Source: Alphaproteobacteria bacterium (lineage in GTDB: Bacteria; Pseudomonadota; Alphaproteobacteria; Rhizobiales; Xanthobacteraceae). From it: a stretch of DNA of 6,788 bases. Both the position numbers and the translations under genes were made by a program. Of the stretch, positions 1-6,494 are shown piece by piece. Below the pieces are notes generated by a model. That model was not told the DNA's origin. It worked only from the letters and a program-made list of their open reading frames with translations, and made no database searches. Position 1 is the first letter of the stretch, and every line of letters begins with the position of its first letter. The stretch spans positions 1-6,788 of the forward strand of contig VAZU01000019.1 in the NCBI GenBank assembly GCA_005884745.1, in the 5' to 3' direction.

Positions 1-517
1 TCATGATCCAGGAGAAGAAGCAGATATGCACCGCGATATGCGGCAGCAGGATGCCGACATAGGTGTCGTAGATGCCGAGGTAATAATCGACCAGATAGAG
101 CGGCAGCACCCAGGAAATGTAGGGAACGGTCCGGAACAAATAGATGGTCCCGAACCAGCCGCGCGGAATGGGACCCCGGAAGCGCGACAGCATGTAGCCG
201 CTGGTGATGGTGACCCCGAGCGAGAACAAGGTGGCGAGCGTCGCCAGGATGAAGCTGTTGACGAACGCGTGCACCACGGCGGGCCTGGCGAACACCTCGA
301 GATAGTTCTGCACGGTGAAGGCGGTGCCGCGATAGATGTAATAGACCGCCCAGCCGGGTCGCAGCGACGTGACCACCATGATGACGACGGGGCCGAGAAA
401 CATCAGAAAGATGGCGGCGAAGATCAGCACCAGGAGCGCCATGCGGCCGCCGGGCGCGAGCGCATCTGTGATCCGGCGCCCCGGGCGTGGCTCGATCGCT
501 GCACTTGCGGGGGTCAT
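1..517 (-). CDS. ABC transporter permease, MalG-like (CUT1), partial
   Basis: This is the N-terminal 172 residues of an inner-membrane permease of the carbohydrate-type (CUT1, MalG-like) ABC importer family; the gene runs off the left edge. The start ATG (517-515) overlaps the TGA of the upstream permease gene as ATGA, the usual sign of translational coupling. Visible hydrophobic segments are at about residues 26-51, 84-109, 122-145 and 153-171. The family pattern is recognisable: an NYLEVF stretch at 71-76, NSF near 87-89, SGYMLSRFRG at 106-115, and a DTYVGILLPH segment at 151-160 that matches the MalG 'dT..glil' region. The cytoplasmic EAA loop that docks the ATPase would lie in the missing roughly 100 residues. 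It should form a heterodimeric channel with the permease encoded at 514-1458. The substrate is unknown. The family call is firm; the sugar specificity implied by 'MalG-like' is not. Confidence 0.9.
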   Translation of the reverse strand, partial: MTPASAAIEPRPGRRITDALAPGGRMALLVLIFAAIFLMFLGPVVIMVVTSLRPGWAVYYIYRGTAFTVQNYLEVFARPAVVHAFVNSFILATLATLFSLGVTITSGYMLSRFRGPIPRGWFGTIYLFRTVPYISWVLPLYLVDYYLGIYDTYVGILLPHIAVHICFFSWIM

Positions 518-1458
518 CGCGAGATGTTCGTCAGCCGGTCGATCGTCCGGTACATGAGCCAGGCGACGACGAGGATGATCAGGGCGCCGATGATCGCGGC
601 GGCGGAACCGCGGCCGAAATCGAGATTCAGGAAGGTCTCGACATAGGCATAGATGCTGAACACCTCGGTCGAGCGGGCGGGACCGCCGCCGGTGATCACC
701 CAGACCTGATCGAAGGTGCGGAACGCGTCGATCGAGCGGATCAGCACGCATACGCCGATCACCGGGCGCAGCATCGGCAAGGTGACGTGCGTGAACGTGC
801 GCCAGCGCCCGGCGGCGTCGATCTGCGCCGCCTCGAACGGCTCGCGCGGCAGGCTTTTCAGCGCCGCCAGCAGGATCAGCGCGAACCACGGCGTCCAGAT
901 CCACGCGTCGGTGAAGATGACGATGAGAAAGCTCGGCCAGCGCTCGGCGAGCCACGACATCTGGCCGAACCCCACCTGGCGCAGGAACGCGGCGACGACC
1001 CCGAACTGATCGTTGAAGGTCCAGCGCATCGAGGTCGCGGCGATCACCGGCGCGATCATCTGCGGCAGCAGGATCACGGTCTGCACCAGGCGGTGCCCGG
1101 GAAAGCTCCAGTTGAGCAGGTGCGCCAGCGCCATCCCGAGCACGAGCGAAATTGCCACGGTCGCGAACATCAGCAGGAAGGTGTTGGGCAGCACCACCCA
1201 GAGGAAGACCGGATCGCTCAGGATCGAGGCGTAGTGCTGAAAGCCGATCCAGGTCTCCTTCGGATTGTAGAGCTGCCAGTCGCGGAAGCTGGCGTTGGCG
1301 CCGATCACGATCGGCACCACCTGGAACAGCACGAGCACCGCCGCCGCGGGGGCGATCAGGAGCAGCATGAAGCGCTCCTTCTCGCCGAGCGCGGTCAGGC
1401 GGCGCCGCGCAGCGCCGCCTGCCGTTGACGCGACAACCTCCCGCGCCGGACGGGCCAT
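514..1458 (-). CDS. ABC transporter permease, MalF-like (CUT1)
   Basis: This is a 314-residue inner-membrane permease of the binding-protein-dependent transport family, the MalF-like partner in a CUT1 importer. Hydrophobic segments are at about residues 30-52, 90-117, 125-145, 175-202, 229-245 and 284-303. The EAA loop that contacts the ATPase is intact at 209-228: E209-A-A, G217, then L227-P228. The N-terminal 25 residues are rich in Ala and Arg and precede the first membrane helix. The ATG at 1458 is the only reasonable start upstream of that helix; it lies 4 bp after the TAG of the solute-binding protein gene, with a poor Shine-Dalgarno sequence, so it is probably translated by coupling. 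The stop overlaps the start of the next permease. Length and architecture are normal for the family. The substrate is not deducible. Confidence 0.93.
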   Translation of the reverse strand: MARPAREVVASTAGGAARRRLTALGEKERFMLLLIAPAAAVLVLFQVVPIVIGANASFRDWQLYNPKETWIGFQHYASILSDPVFLWVVLPNTFLLMFATVAISLVLGMALAHLLNWSFPGHRLVQTVILLPQMIAPVIAATSMRWTFNDQFGVVAAFLRQVGFGQMSWLAERWPSFLIVIFTDAWIWTPWFALILLAALKSLPREPFEAAQIDAAGRWRTFTHVTLPMLRPVIGVCVLIRSIDAFRTFDQVWVITGGGPARSTEVFSIYAYVETFLNLDFGRGSAAAIIGALIILVVAWLMYRTIDRLTNISR

Positions 1459-1462
1459 CGGG

Positions 1463-2764
1463 CTATTGAGCGATCGCCACGTCGTGGAGCGTCTTCACCC
1501 CGTCCTTGAGCACCTGAGGAATGGCCTCCCGCGATCCGGTCAGCGCCTTGATGGCCACGTCGGAATAGGCCTTGTGGAGCTGCGGCCAGTTGGTGAAATA
1601 GTACGCCGAGTGCACGTGCTCGCCTTCGAACACAGCCTTCTGCAGGTTGCGGAACACCTGGTCTTTCTGCTGCAGCACCTCGAACGCCTTGACGCTCGGC
1701 GGCGGCCCGCCGGTCGCGTCCCACATGCCGATCTGGCCGTCGGTGTCGGTCAGCATCGCGCCGAGCAATTGCTTGGCGAGCTTCTGATGCTCGGGCGAGA
1801 CCGCCTTGGGAACGGCCCAGCCCCAGATGTCGTCCCATGAGATCGGCTGCTGGCGGCGCGGACCGTACGGGAATTTCGCCATCCCGACCTTGCCGGCGAC
1901 GAGCGATTTGTTCTTGTCGCTGAACTCGCCATAGAACGTCGAGTCGGCCACCGTGAAGGCGGCGTCGCCGGCCTCGAAGATGGCGTTGGCCTCATTGCGG
2001 CCGTAGGTCGTCATCGCCTCGGGGCTGATCTTGTTCTTGTGCAGGGCGTCCCACCAATATTCGACGATCTCCTGATGGCAGGGCTGATCGATGATTGGCG
2101 TCCAGTTATCTGCCGCCCATTCCTTGACCGTGCGCGCGTAGATCGGCTTGAGTATGTCGCATTGATTGTTCCACATCGACCACCACAGGCTGAACCAGGT
2201 GTTGTTCATCGCCATGCCGCCGACGTAGCCCCATTTGACCTTGCCGGCCTTCTGCAATTTTTCGCTGACCTGAACCAGCTCATCGAGGGTCTTCGGCACC
2301 TCATTCTCCGGAACCAGATCGGTCCGGTAGAAAAAAGTTCCCACGGTATGCACCATCGGCACGACGGTCAGCTTGTGGTCGTCGTTCCAGAACGCGTCGA
2401 GCGGCGGCTTGGGGAAATCGGCGACGCCCGGGACGTCGTCGGTGGTGACGAGATATTGCTTCCAGAGCTGGCCCCAGTCGTCGTTGTGCCAGACGATGTC
2501 GCACTGCGGGCTGTTGGTGGTGAGGATCTGGGTGATCTTCGGCACGAAAATGGCATAGGCGATCGTCGTCGATGTCACGTTGACGTCGAATTTCTTGGCC
2601 CATTTCTCCAGGATCTTGATGCTGGCTTCCATGATCGGATGCCCGCCGTGACAGACGTTGAGCGTCTCCGCCGCGTTTGCCCGCGTTGCGAACGCGCCGA
2701 AAGCCAGCGTCGCGGCCCATGCGCCGACGAGGGCATAGCCGCCGATCCGTCGTCCTGTGGTCAT
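1463..2764 (-). CDS. ABC transporter extracellular solute-binding protein (family 1)
   Basis: This is a 433-residue periplasmic binding protein that would deliver the solute to the two downstream permeases. The start at 2764 is chosen because GGGAGGA sits 5 nt upstream; an in-frame ATG at 2866 lies inside the operator/promoter and has no ribosome-binding site. A Sec signal peptide is clear: RR at 5-6, hydrophobic core about 10-26, and a likely signal peptidase I site after ANA (29-31) or the next Ala. The mature part has family 1 features: an ILEKW segment near 51-55, VPKITQILTT at 74-83, a DIVW strand at 89-92, and a WGWAVPKA hinge-like segment at 314-321. Tryptophans and tyrosines are unusually frequent (WWSMWNNQ at 194-201, WW at 237-238), as in sites that stack sugars or aromatic ligands. 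Four cysteines (38, 88, 202, 229) could form disulfides. The ligand is unknown. It is first in the operon and likely repressed by the divergent GntR protein. Confidence 0.93.
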   Translation of the reverse strand: MTTGRRIGGYALVGAWAATLAFGAFATRANAAETLNVCHGGHPIMEASIKILEKWAKKFDVNVTSTTIAYAIFVPKITQILTTNSPQCDIVWHNDDWGQLWKQYLVTTDDVPGVADFPKPPLDAFWNDDHKLTVVPMVHTVGTFFYRTDLVPENEVPKTLDELVQVSEKLQKAGKVKWGYVGGMAMNNTWFSLWWSMWNNQCDILKPIYARTVKEWAADNWTPIIDQPCHQEIVEYWWDALHKNKISPEAMTTYGRNEANAIFEAGDAAFTVADSTFYGEFSDKNKSLVAGKVGMAKFPYGPRRQQPISWDDIWGWAVPKAVSPEHQKLAKQLLGAMLTDTDGQIGMWDATGGPPPSVKAFEVLQQKDQVFRNLQKAVFEGEHVHSAYYFTNWPQLHKAYSDVAIKALTGSREAIPQVLKDGVKTLHDVAIAQ

Positions 2765-2834
2765 TGCGTTCCTCCCGTTGATGGCCTTGGCGCCGCAGAC
2801 GGGCGCAGCATCGAGCATAGCGCGGGCTGCCGTC

Positions 2835-2867
2835 GTATACAATAAAGTTTTTAATATTGTATACAAT
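2835..2867. promoter_or_regulatory. Twin palindromic operator for the GntR-type regulator
   Basis: Two copies of a GTATAC-centred palindrome lie in the AT-rich gap between the divergent genes. The right copy, ATTGTATACAAT (2856-2867), is a perfect 12-bp palindrome. The left copy, GTATACAAT (2835-2843), has one complete side. Their centres are 24 bp apart. Together they also form a larger inverted repeat: GTATACAATA (2835-2844) and TATTGTATAC (2855-2864) around a 10-bp spacer. FadR-subfamily GntR regulators commonly bind short palindromes of the TNGTNNNACNA kind, usually next to their own gene. Here the adjacent regulator is of that class, so binding by it is a strong inference, not shown directly. 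Confidence 0.7.
2839..2866 (-). promoter_or_regulatory. Candidate promoter of the ABC importer operon
   Basis: On the minus strand a -35-like TTGTAT (2866-2861) and a -10-like TATTGT (2844-2839) are separated by 16 bp. This would place the transcript start near 2832, about 68 nt before the ATG at 2764. Each box falls within one copy of the palindromic operator, so a bound regulator would block RNA polymerase. The match to the sigma-70 consensus is only moderate. Confidence 0.4.
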
Positions 2868-2900
2868 CTGCCTTTCGGCTAAGCCATTTGCTGGAACCGC

Positions 2901-3719
2901 ATGCCGCAACCCCTGAGATTCCAGGCAGCCACGACCGAAGATCGAGATTTCCCGATGACCGTCAGCCGAACCGCCGGACCAAAGCGCGTGCGACGACTTG
3001 CGGGTACCGCGGCGAAGCCGCAGGCGTCGGAAACGATCTCGCCCGCCCGCGCGCGCGAGCCGGGTATCGCGCATGTCGTCGCGACGAGCCTCGAGGAGGA
3101 CATCGTCCTCGGCCGGCGCCACCCGCGCGAGCGCCTGATCGAACAGGACCTGTGCGAGCACTTCAACACGCATCGAGGAGACGTTCGCCTCGCCCTGTTC
3201 GAGCTGGAAAAGAAGGGGCTCATTCAGCGCATTCCCAATCGCGGCGCGATGGTGCGCGATCTCACTCCGAGGGAGGTGACGGAGATCTATGCGGTTCGCG
3301 AGGAGTTGGAAGTCATGGCCGCGCGCATACTTCCGCTTCCCGTGGACGCGAGCGACCTCACCAAGCTCGACGAACTGCAAAGCAAGCACAGCGCCGCGGT
3401 GGACGCCGGTGACATGCTCACGGTATTCTACACCAACCTGCATTTTCACCAGACTCTGTTCGGTCTGTGCGGCAATGCGTGCTTGATCGAGACCATCGAG
3501 CGTCTCGCGCAAAAAGTCTTTGGCATTCGCTCCTACGCCAACGCCTTCCCGGAAGCGCTCGACAGTGCACGCCGCGACCACGTCGAAATGGTCAGAGCAT
3601 TGCGCGCCGCGCGCCGCGACGACCTGATTGCGCTGACGCGGCGTCACCTGAAACCCTCCCCCGAGGCCTACATTCGCGCCTATGAGCGCCGCTTCGGCAA
3701 TCCTTTCCCGGGGGGCTGA
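2901..3719 (+). CDS. GntR-family transcriptional regulator, FadR/FCD subfamily
   Basis: This is a 272-residue DNA-binding regulator, numbered from the ATG at 2901. A winged helix-turn-helix spans about 55-120, with the typical L-I-E-Q-D-L run at 79-84, the recognition region HRGDVRLALFELEKKGLI near 91-108, and a wing ending GAMVRDLT at 115-122. An all-helical FCD ligand domain follows at about 126-252. Likely metal or ligand residues are N179, H183, H227 and H249; the first is usually Asp in the family. Both the ATG at 2901 and an in-frame ATG at 2955 (254 residues) are possible. Neither has a strong ribosome-binding site, and the 18 extra codons include AGA and CGA, rare in such GC-rich genomes, so 2955 may be the true start. 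The roughly 50 residues before the helix-turn-helix are basic and probably disordered. It diverges from the importer operon and faces a twin palindrome, so it is probably its local repressor. Its effector is likely an organic acid or sugar acid, inferred from the family only. Confidence 0.9.
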   Translation: MPQPLRFQAATTEDRDFPMTVSRTAGPKRVRRLAGTAAKPQASETISPARAREPGIAHVVATSLEEDIVLGRRHPRERLIEQDLCEHFNTHRGDVRLALFELEKKGLIQRIPNRGAMVRDLTPREVTEIYAVREELEVMAARILPLPVDASDLTKLDELQSKHSAAVDAGDMLTVFYTNLHFHQTLFGLCGNACLIETIERLAQKVFGIRSYANAFPEALDSARRDHVEMVRALRAARRDDLIALTRRHLKPSPEAYIRAYERRFGNPFPGG

Positions 3720-3848
3720 GCCGAGGCACCGCAACCGCACGCGGATTTCCTGATCGCTCGCCATGTTTTCATGAGTTCCCCCCGATGGTCTTTATCAGGC
3801 GGCGCGAATGCGCCGGGGGCGTCTGGTAATTCCCGCGCGGCAACCGCG

Positions 3849-3960
3849 CTTCACCTCCACCTGAAAGGGGGAGGTCGGCTCGCGCAGCGAGCCGGGAGGG
3901 GGTCGTGATCCCCACCCGACCGCTTCGCGGTCGACCTCCCCTTTGCAAGGGGAGGTGAAG
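3849..3960. repeat. Compound palindromic intergenic repeat A
   Basis: This 112-bp element is bounded by inverted arms CTTCACCTCC (3849-3858) and GGAGGTGAAG (3951-3960). A second nested pair, AAAGGGGGAGGTCG (3864-3877) and CGACCTCCCCTTT (3932-3944), differs by one G bulge. Inside are two perfect 7-bp hairpins with 3-nt loops: GGCTCGC/GCGAGCC (3877-3893) and CGACCGC/GCGGTCG (3917-3933). A competing 9-bp hairpin, CCTCCCCTT/AAGGGGAGG, lies at 3935-3955. The style resembles palindromic repeats scattered between genes in Bradyrhizobium relatives (recollection of such sequences, not searched). It could be a REP/MITE-like element or act at the RNA level. Confidence 0.75.
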
Positions 3961-3973
3961 AGGGCAACTCGGC

Positions 3974-4002
3974 TTGCCGTGTTCCCGGCGGCTGGCTAGC
4001 AT
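3974..4002 (+). promoter_or_regulatory. Candidate promoter of the MFS gene
   Basis: TTGCCG (3974-3979) and TAGCAT (3997-4002) are separated by 17 bp, each matching the sigma-70 consensus at 4 of 6 positions. The start of transcription would fall near 4009, giving a leader of about 40 nt. The -35 box begins 13 bp after the end of repeat A. This is the best pair seen in the gap but remains a weak prediction. Confidence 0.35.
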
Positions 4003-4049
4003 CCGGCCGATCACAGCAACCAATAACGGAACCATCGGGGAGAGAAACC

Positions 4050-5399
4050 ATGACAGCGGAAGCGACCGGCGCCGGCGTTGTGCGGGAGAAATCATCGCTG
4101 GGCCGCGTGATGCTGGCCTCCGCGGTCGGCTCGGCGCTCGAATGGTACGACTTCTTCATCTACGGCACCGCGGCCGCGCTGGTGTTCAACGAGCTGTTCT
4201 TTCCCAAGCTCGATCCTCGCATCGGTACGCTGGCGGCGTTCGCCACCTTCGGCGTCGGCTTCTTCGCCCGTCCGTTCGGCGGGCTCGTGTTCGGCCATTT
4301 CGGCGACCGGGTCGGGCGCAAGCCGATGCTGGTCGTGACGCTCTTGCTGGTCGGGGTCGCGACCTTCCTGATCGGGCTCGTCCCGAGCTACGCCAGCATC
4401 GGCATCTGGGCGCCGATCCTGCTCGTGCTGCTGCGGCTGCTGCAGGGCTTCGGCGCGGGCGCGGAATACGGCGGCGCGGTGATTTTCGCGGTCGAATATG
4501 CGCCCGAGGGCAAGCGCGGCCTGTTCGGCAGCTGGGCTCCCATCGGCGTCACCATGGGCAATCTGCTGGCCGCCGGCGTCTTCGCCCTCGTCACGCTGCT
4601 GCCGAAGGAAGATTTCCTGGCATGGGGCTGGCGCATCCCGTTCCTGCTCAGCGCCATCCTGGTCGCGCTCGGACTCTATATTCGGGTGAGCGTCGCGGAG
4701 ACGCCGGTCTTCGCCGAAGTCGCCGAACGCAGAAAGCCGCTGAAAGCGCCGGTGCTCGACGCGATGCGCAGGCATCCGCGAAGCTTTCTGGTCGTGATCG
4801 GCTCGCGCATGGCGGAAAACGGCCTCGGCTATCTGTTCCCGGTGTTCGGGCTGAACTACGTGGTCCAGCAGCTGCAATTGCCCAGGAGCGAGGCGCTGTT
4901 CGGCGTGATCCTCTCGCAATTCTTATCGCTGGCGACCATCCCGTTGTTCTCGGCGCTTTCCGATCGGGTCGGACGCCGTCCGGTCTATCTCGGCGCCGCG
5001 CTGTTCTCGGCGGCCTGGGCGTTCCCGTTCTTCCTGTTGTGCGAGACCAAGGCGGCGTGGCTGATCTGGCTGGCCTTCATCGGCGCCAGCGCGATCGGCG
5101 TCTCCGGCATGTTCGGGCCGCAGGCGGCGTATTATTCCGAGCTGTTCGGACCGCGCGTGCGGTTCGGCGGGTTTGCGTTTGCGCGAGAGCTGGGCTCGAT
5201 CCTGGCCGGCGGCCCCGCGCCGTTCCTGGCCGCATGGCTGCTCGCCGCGGCGGGCGGCAAACCGTGGTGGGTCGCGGTCTACATCATCGTGCTGTCGCTG
5301 ATCACGGCCGTGGCGGTCTGGATCGGGCCCGAGACGCACCGGGGCGATATCACCTCCGAGCATCCCGACGACGTGGCGCGGCCGGCGCCCGCGAGCTAG
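4050..5399 (+). CDS. MFS transporter, metabolite:H+ symporter (MHS) family
   Basis: This is a 449-residue inner-membrane transporter, probably a proton symporter for a small organic acid or zwitterion (relatives include KgtP, ShiA, ProP and citrate carriers). GGAGAG lies 6 nt before the ATG, supporting this start. Twelve hydrophobic segments can be traced. Family signatures are plain: SALEWYDFFIYGT at 28-40 in helix 1, the loop 2-3 motif G82-HFGDRVGRKP to P92, RLLQGFGAGAEYGGA at 129-143, WRIPFLLSA at 194-202 followed by AETPVF at 216-221, and the second half-repeat loop SDRVGRRP at 304-311. The short cytoplasmic tails (about 19 residues N-terminal, about 22 C-terminal) rule out a ProP-type coiled-coil osmosensor. 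The gene stands alone between two palindromic repeats and converges with the oxygenase gene. The subfamily call is firm; the substrate cannot be named. Confidence 0.92.
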   Translation: MTAEATGAGVVREKSSLGRVMLASAVGSALEWYDFFIYGTAAALVFNELFFPKLDPRIGTLAAFATFGVGFFARPFGGLVFGHFGDRVGRKPMLVVTLLLVGVATFLIGLVPSYASIGIWAPILLVLLRLLQGFGAGAEYGGAVIFAVEYAPEGKRGLFGSWAPIGVTMGNLLAAGVFALVTLLPKEDFLAWGWRIPFLLSAILVALGLYIRVSVAETPVFAEVAERRKPLKAPVLDAMRRHPRSFLVVIGSRMAENGLGYLFPVFGLNYVVQQLQLPRSEALFGVILSQFLSLATIPLFSALSDRVGRRPVYLGAALFSAAWAFPFFLLCETKAAWLIWLAFIGASAIGVSGMFGPQAAYYSELFGPRVRFGGFAFARELGSILAGGPAPFLAAWLLAAAGGKPWWVAVYIIVLSLITAVAVWIGPETHRGDITSEHPDDVARPAPAS

Positions 5400-5454
5400 C
5401 GGCACGCTCAGCCGTCTTCACGACGAAAGACATCCTAGAGGCTGGCTGGGTCTG

Positions 5455-5553
5455 CTCCCTCTCCCGTTGGGAGAGGGGCGGGGTGAGGGGTTTTGGTCCC
5501 TCGATGGCTCGTGAGCCCCTCACCCCAACCCTCTCCCCGGCGGGGAGAGGGAG
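5455..5553. repeat. Compound palindromic intergenic repeat B
   Basis: This 99-bp element has outer arms CTCCCTCTCCC (5455-5465) and GGGAGAGGGAG (5543-5553). A nested pair, GGGGTGAGGGG (5480-5490) and CCCCTCACCCC (5516-5526), is a perfect 11-bp match. Each end can instead fold locally: CCCTCTCCC/GGGAGAGGG with a GTT loop (5457-5477), and CCCTCTCCCC/GGGGAGAGGG with a GGC loop (5529-5551). The 25 bp in the middle are not symmetric. It sits between convergent genes, 55 bp after the MFS stop. It has no T-run typical of an intrinsic terminator. Similar CCCTCACCCCAACCCTCTCCC strings are, from recollection, common between genes in many proteobacterial genomes. Confidence 0.8.
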
Positions 5554-5578
5554 CTCGCCGAGTTTGCGGCTGGGCTAG

Positions 5579-5599
5579 GGACCGGAATTCACCCGGTCC
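5579..5599 (-). terminator. Hairpin just after the oxygenase stop codon
   Basis: GGACCGG (5579-5585) and CCGGTCC (5593-5599) form a perfect 7-bp stem with a 7-nt loop, one base after the TAG at 5603-5601 in the minus-strand reading direction. Position suits transcript 3'-end formation or protection. No T-tract follows, so intrinsic termination is doubtful. Confidence 0.3.
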
Positions 5600-5600
5600 G

Positions 5601-6494
5601 CTACTCCGCCGCGCTGGCGAAGAAGCGCTTGGCGGCGGCGCGCTGGTTCTCGTAGATCGAGCCCTGGAATGGTGCCGGCGGCAGCGGCATGCGGACCGGA
5701 ACGCCCGTCAGGCGCGGCTCGATCGTCGGCTTGCCCAGCACCATGCGGCCGTTGAATTCGTCGAAATTGGCGACGCCCATCAGCGGCCAGGCATCGGCCG
5801 CCGTATACTCGTGCAACAGCAGCCGGCGCGGCTTCGAGGAGGTGTTGAGCGCCGAGCCGTGCACGAGGCGGGCATGGTGGATGGTCATCGACCCCGCCTT
5901 GCCGGTCAGCGGCACCGCTTTGGCATAGTCGAGCCCCTCGATCTCGGGAGCCATGGCGCCGACGAAATAGCCGTCGGCATGGTGATCGTAGACCGGGCCT
6001 TTGTGGGTGCCGGGAACGACCAGCAGCGGCCCGTTCGCCATGTCGCAATCGTCGAGATAAAGCCCGGTCGCCAGCACGTCGTCATTGGTGTGCGGGTAGA
6101 ACGCCCAATCCTGGTGCCATTCGACCGCGGCGCCGTAGCCCGCGGACTTCATGTTGAGCTTGGCGCCGTGCAGGCGGAGGTCGGAGCCGATGAGCTGCGC
6201 CAAGACCCCGGTGATCCGCGGGTTGCGCGTGAGCTCGGCAAAGAACGGGAAATGCTTGTGCGGCGTCTTGATGCGCCGCACCCGGGGCTTCTCGGGCGTG
6301 TGGGATTCCTCGAGGTCGTAGACGTCGGTGTGGGTCGTCACCTTGCCGGCATCGGCGATAATCGCGTCGACCGCGCGGCGGATCTCGGCCAGCAATTCCG
6401 CATCGAATACGCCGGGCACCACCAGGTAGCCGAGTTCGCGATATTGCTCGATCTCGGCTTTCGTCAGCATCGCTCCCCGGGCTTTCGTCAGCAT
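5601..6494 (-). CDS. Phytanoyl-CoA dioxygenase (PhyH)-like Fe(II)/2-oxoglutarate oxygenase
   Basis: This is a 297-residue, probably cytoplasmic, non-haem iron oxygenase that would couple 2-oxoglutarate decarboxylation to hydroxylation of an unknown small substrate. The facial triad is present: H127 and D129 in WHQDW (126-130), and H212 in LVHGSA (210-215). R223 or R224, in the KPRRLLLHEY stretch, is placed to bind 2-oxoglutarate. The double-stranded beta-helix core is visible from LHGAKLNMKS (108-117) through the LYLDD strand (145-149) and GPLLVVPGTHKG (155-166). Length is normal for the family. The start at 6494 follows GGAGGAG and is preferred; a second ATG at 6470, with GGGGAG upstream, arose from a tandem duplication and would give 289 residues. 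An earlier in-frame ATG at 6596 lies in the predicted -35 box and is rejected. The family covers fatty-acid, ectoine, siderophore and secondary-metabolite hydroxylases, so no specific reaction is claimed. Confidence 0.9.
   Translation of the reverse strand: MLTKARGAMLTKAEIEQYRELGYLVVPGVFDAELLAEIRRAVDAIIADAGKVTTHTDVYDLEESHTPEKPRVRRIKTPHKHFPFFAELTRNPRITGVLAQLIGSDLRLHGAKLNMKSAGYGAAVEWHQDWAFYPHTNDDVLATGLYLDDCDMANGPLLVVPGTHKGPVYDHHADGYFVGAMAPEIEGLDYAKAVPLTGKAGSMTIHHARLVHGSALNTSSKPRRLLLHEYTAADAWPLMGVANFDEFNGRMVLGKPTIEPRLTGVPVRMPLPPAPFQGSIYENQRAAAKRFFASAAE

Larger units (their letters stand above)
3720..4049. other. 330-bp intergenic region with repeat and candidate promoter
   Basis: No gene is seen between the regulator stop and the MFS start. 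The first part (3720-3848) has no recognised element beyond a small hairpin (GGCGC at 3801-3805, GCGCC at 3810-3814). That hairpin is followed by no T-run, so it is not a convincing terminator. The middle (3849-3960) is a compound palindromic repeat, and the last part (3961-4049) carries the likely promoter and leader of the MFS gene. Short open frames here on either strand have no family resemblance and overlap the repeat. Confidence 0.6.

Noticed and set aside
26..1428. Two overlapping plus-strand open frames (26-646 and 487-1428)
   Set aside because: Both are antisense to the two permease genes, rich in Asp, Arg, His and Gln as typical shadow frames, with no family resemblance.
2765..2866. 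Upstream ATG (2866) extending the binding protein by 34 residues
   Set aside because: It lies within the palindromic operator and predicted promoter and has no ribosome-binding site, and the extension would bury the signal peptide. The ATG at 2764 has a strong one.
2301..3764. 487-codon open frame on the minus strand opposite the GntR gene
   Set aside because: It has no recognisable domain. It runs antisense through the regulator, across the operator and out of frame into the binding-protein gene; long antisense frames are expected at this GC content.
5455..5553. Repeat B as a CRISPR unit or classical intrinsic terminator
   Set aside because: There are no regularly spaced direct repeats with unique spacers, and no T-run follows any of the stems.
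3849..5553. Composite transposon with the two palindromic repeats as ends
   Set aside because: The repeats do not share sequence, no transposase is present and no target-site duplication was seen.
3974..5578. 534-codon plus-strand open frame over the MFS gene
   Set aside because: It is another frame of the MFS gene. Its translation is Arg/Gly/Ala-rich low complexity, it has no ribosome-binding site and it runs into repeat B.
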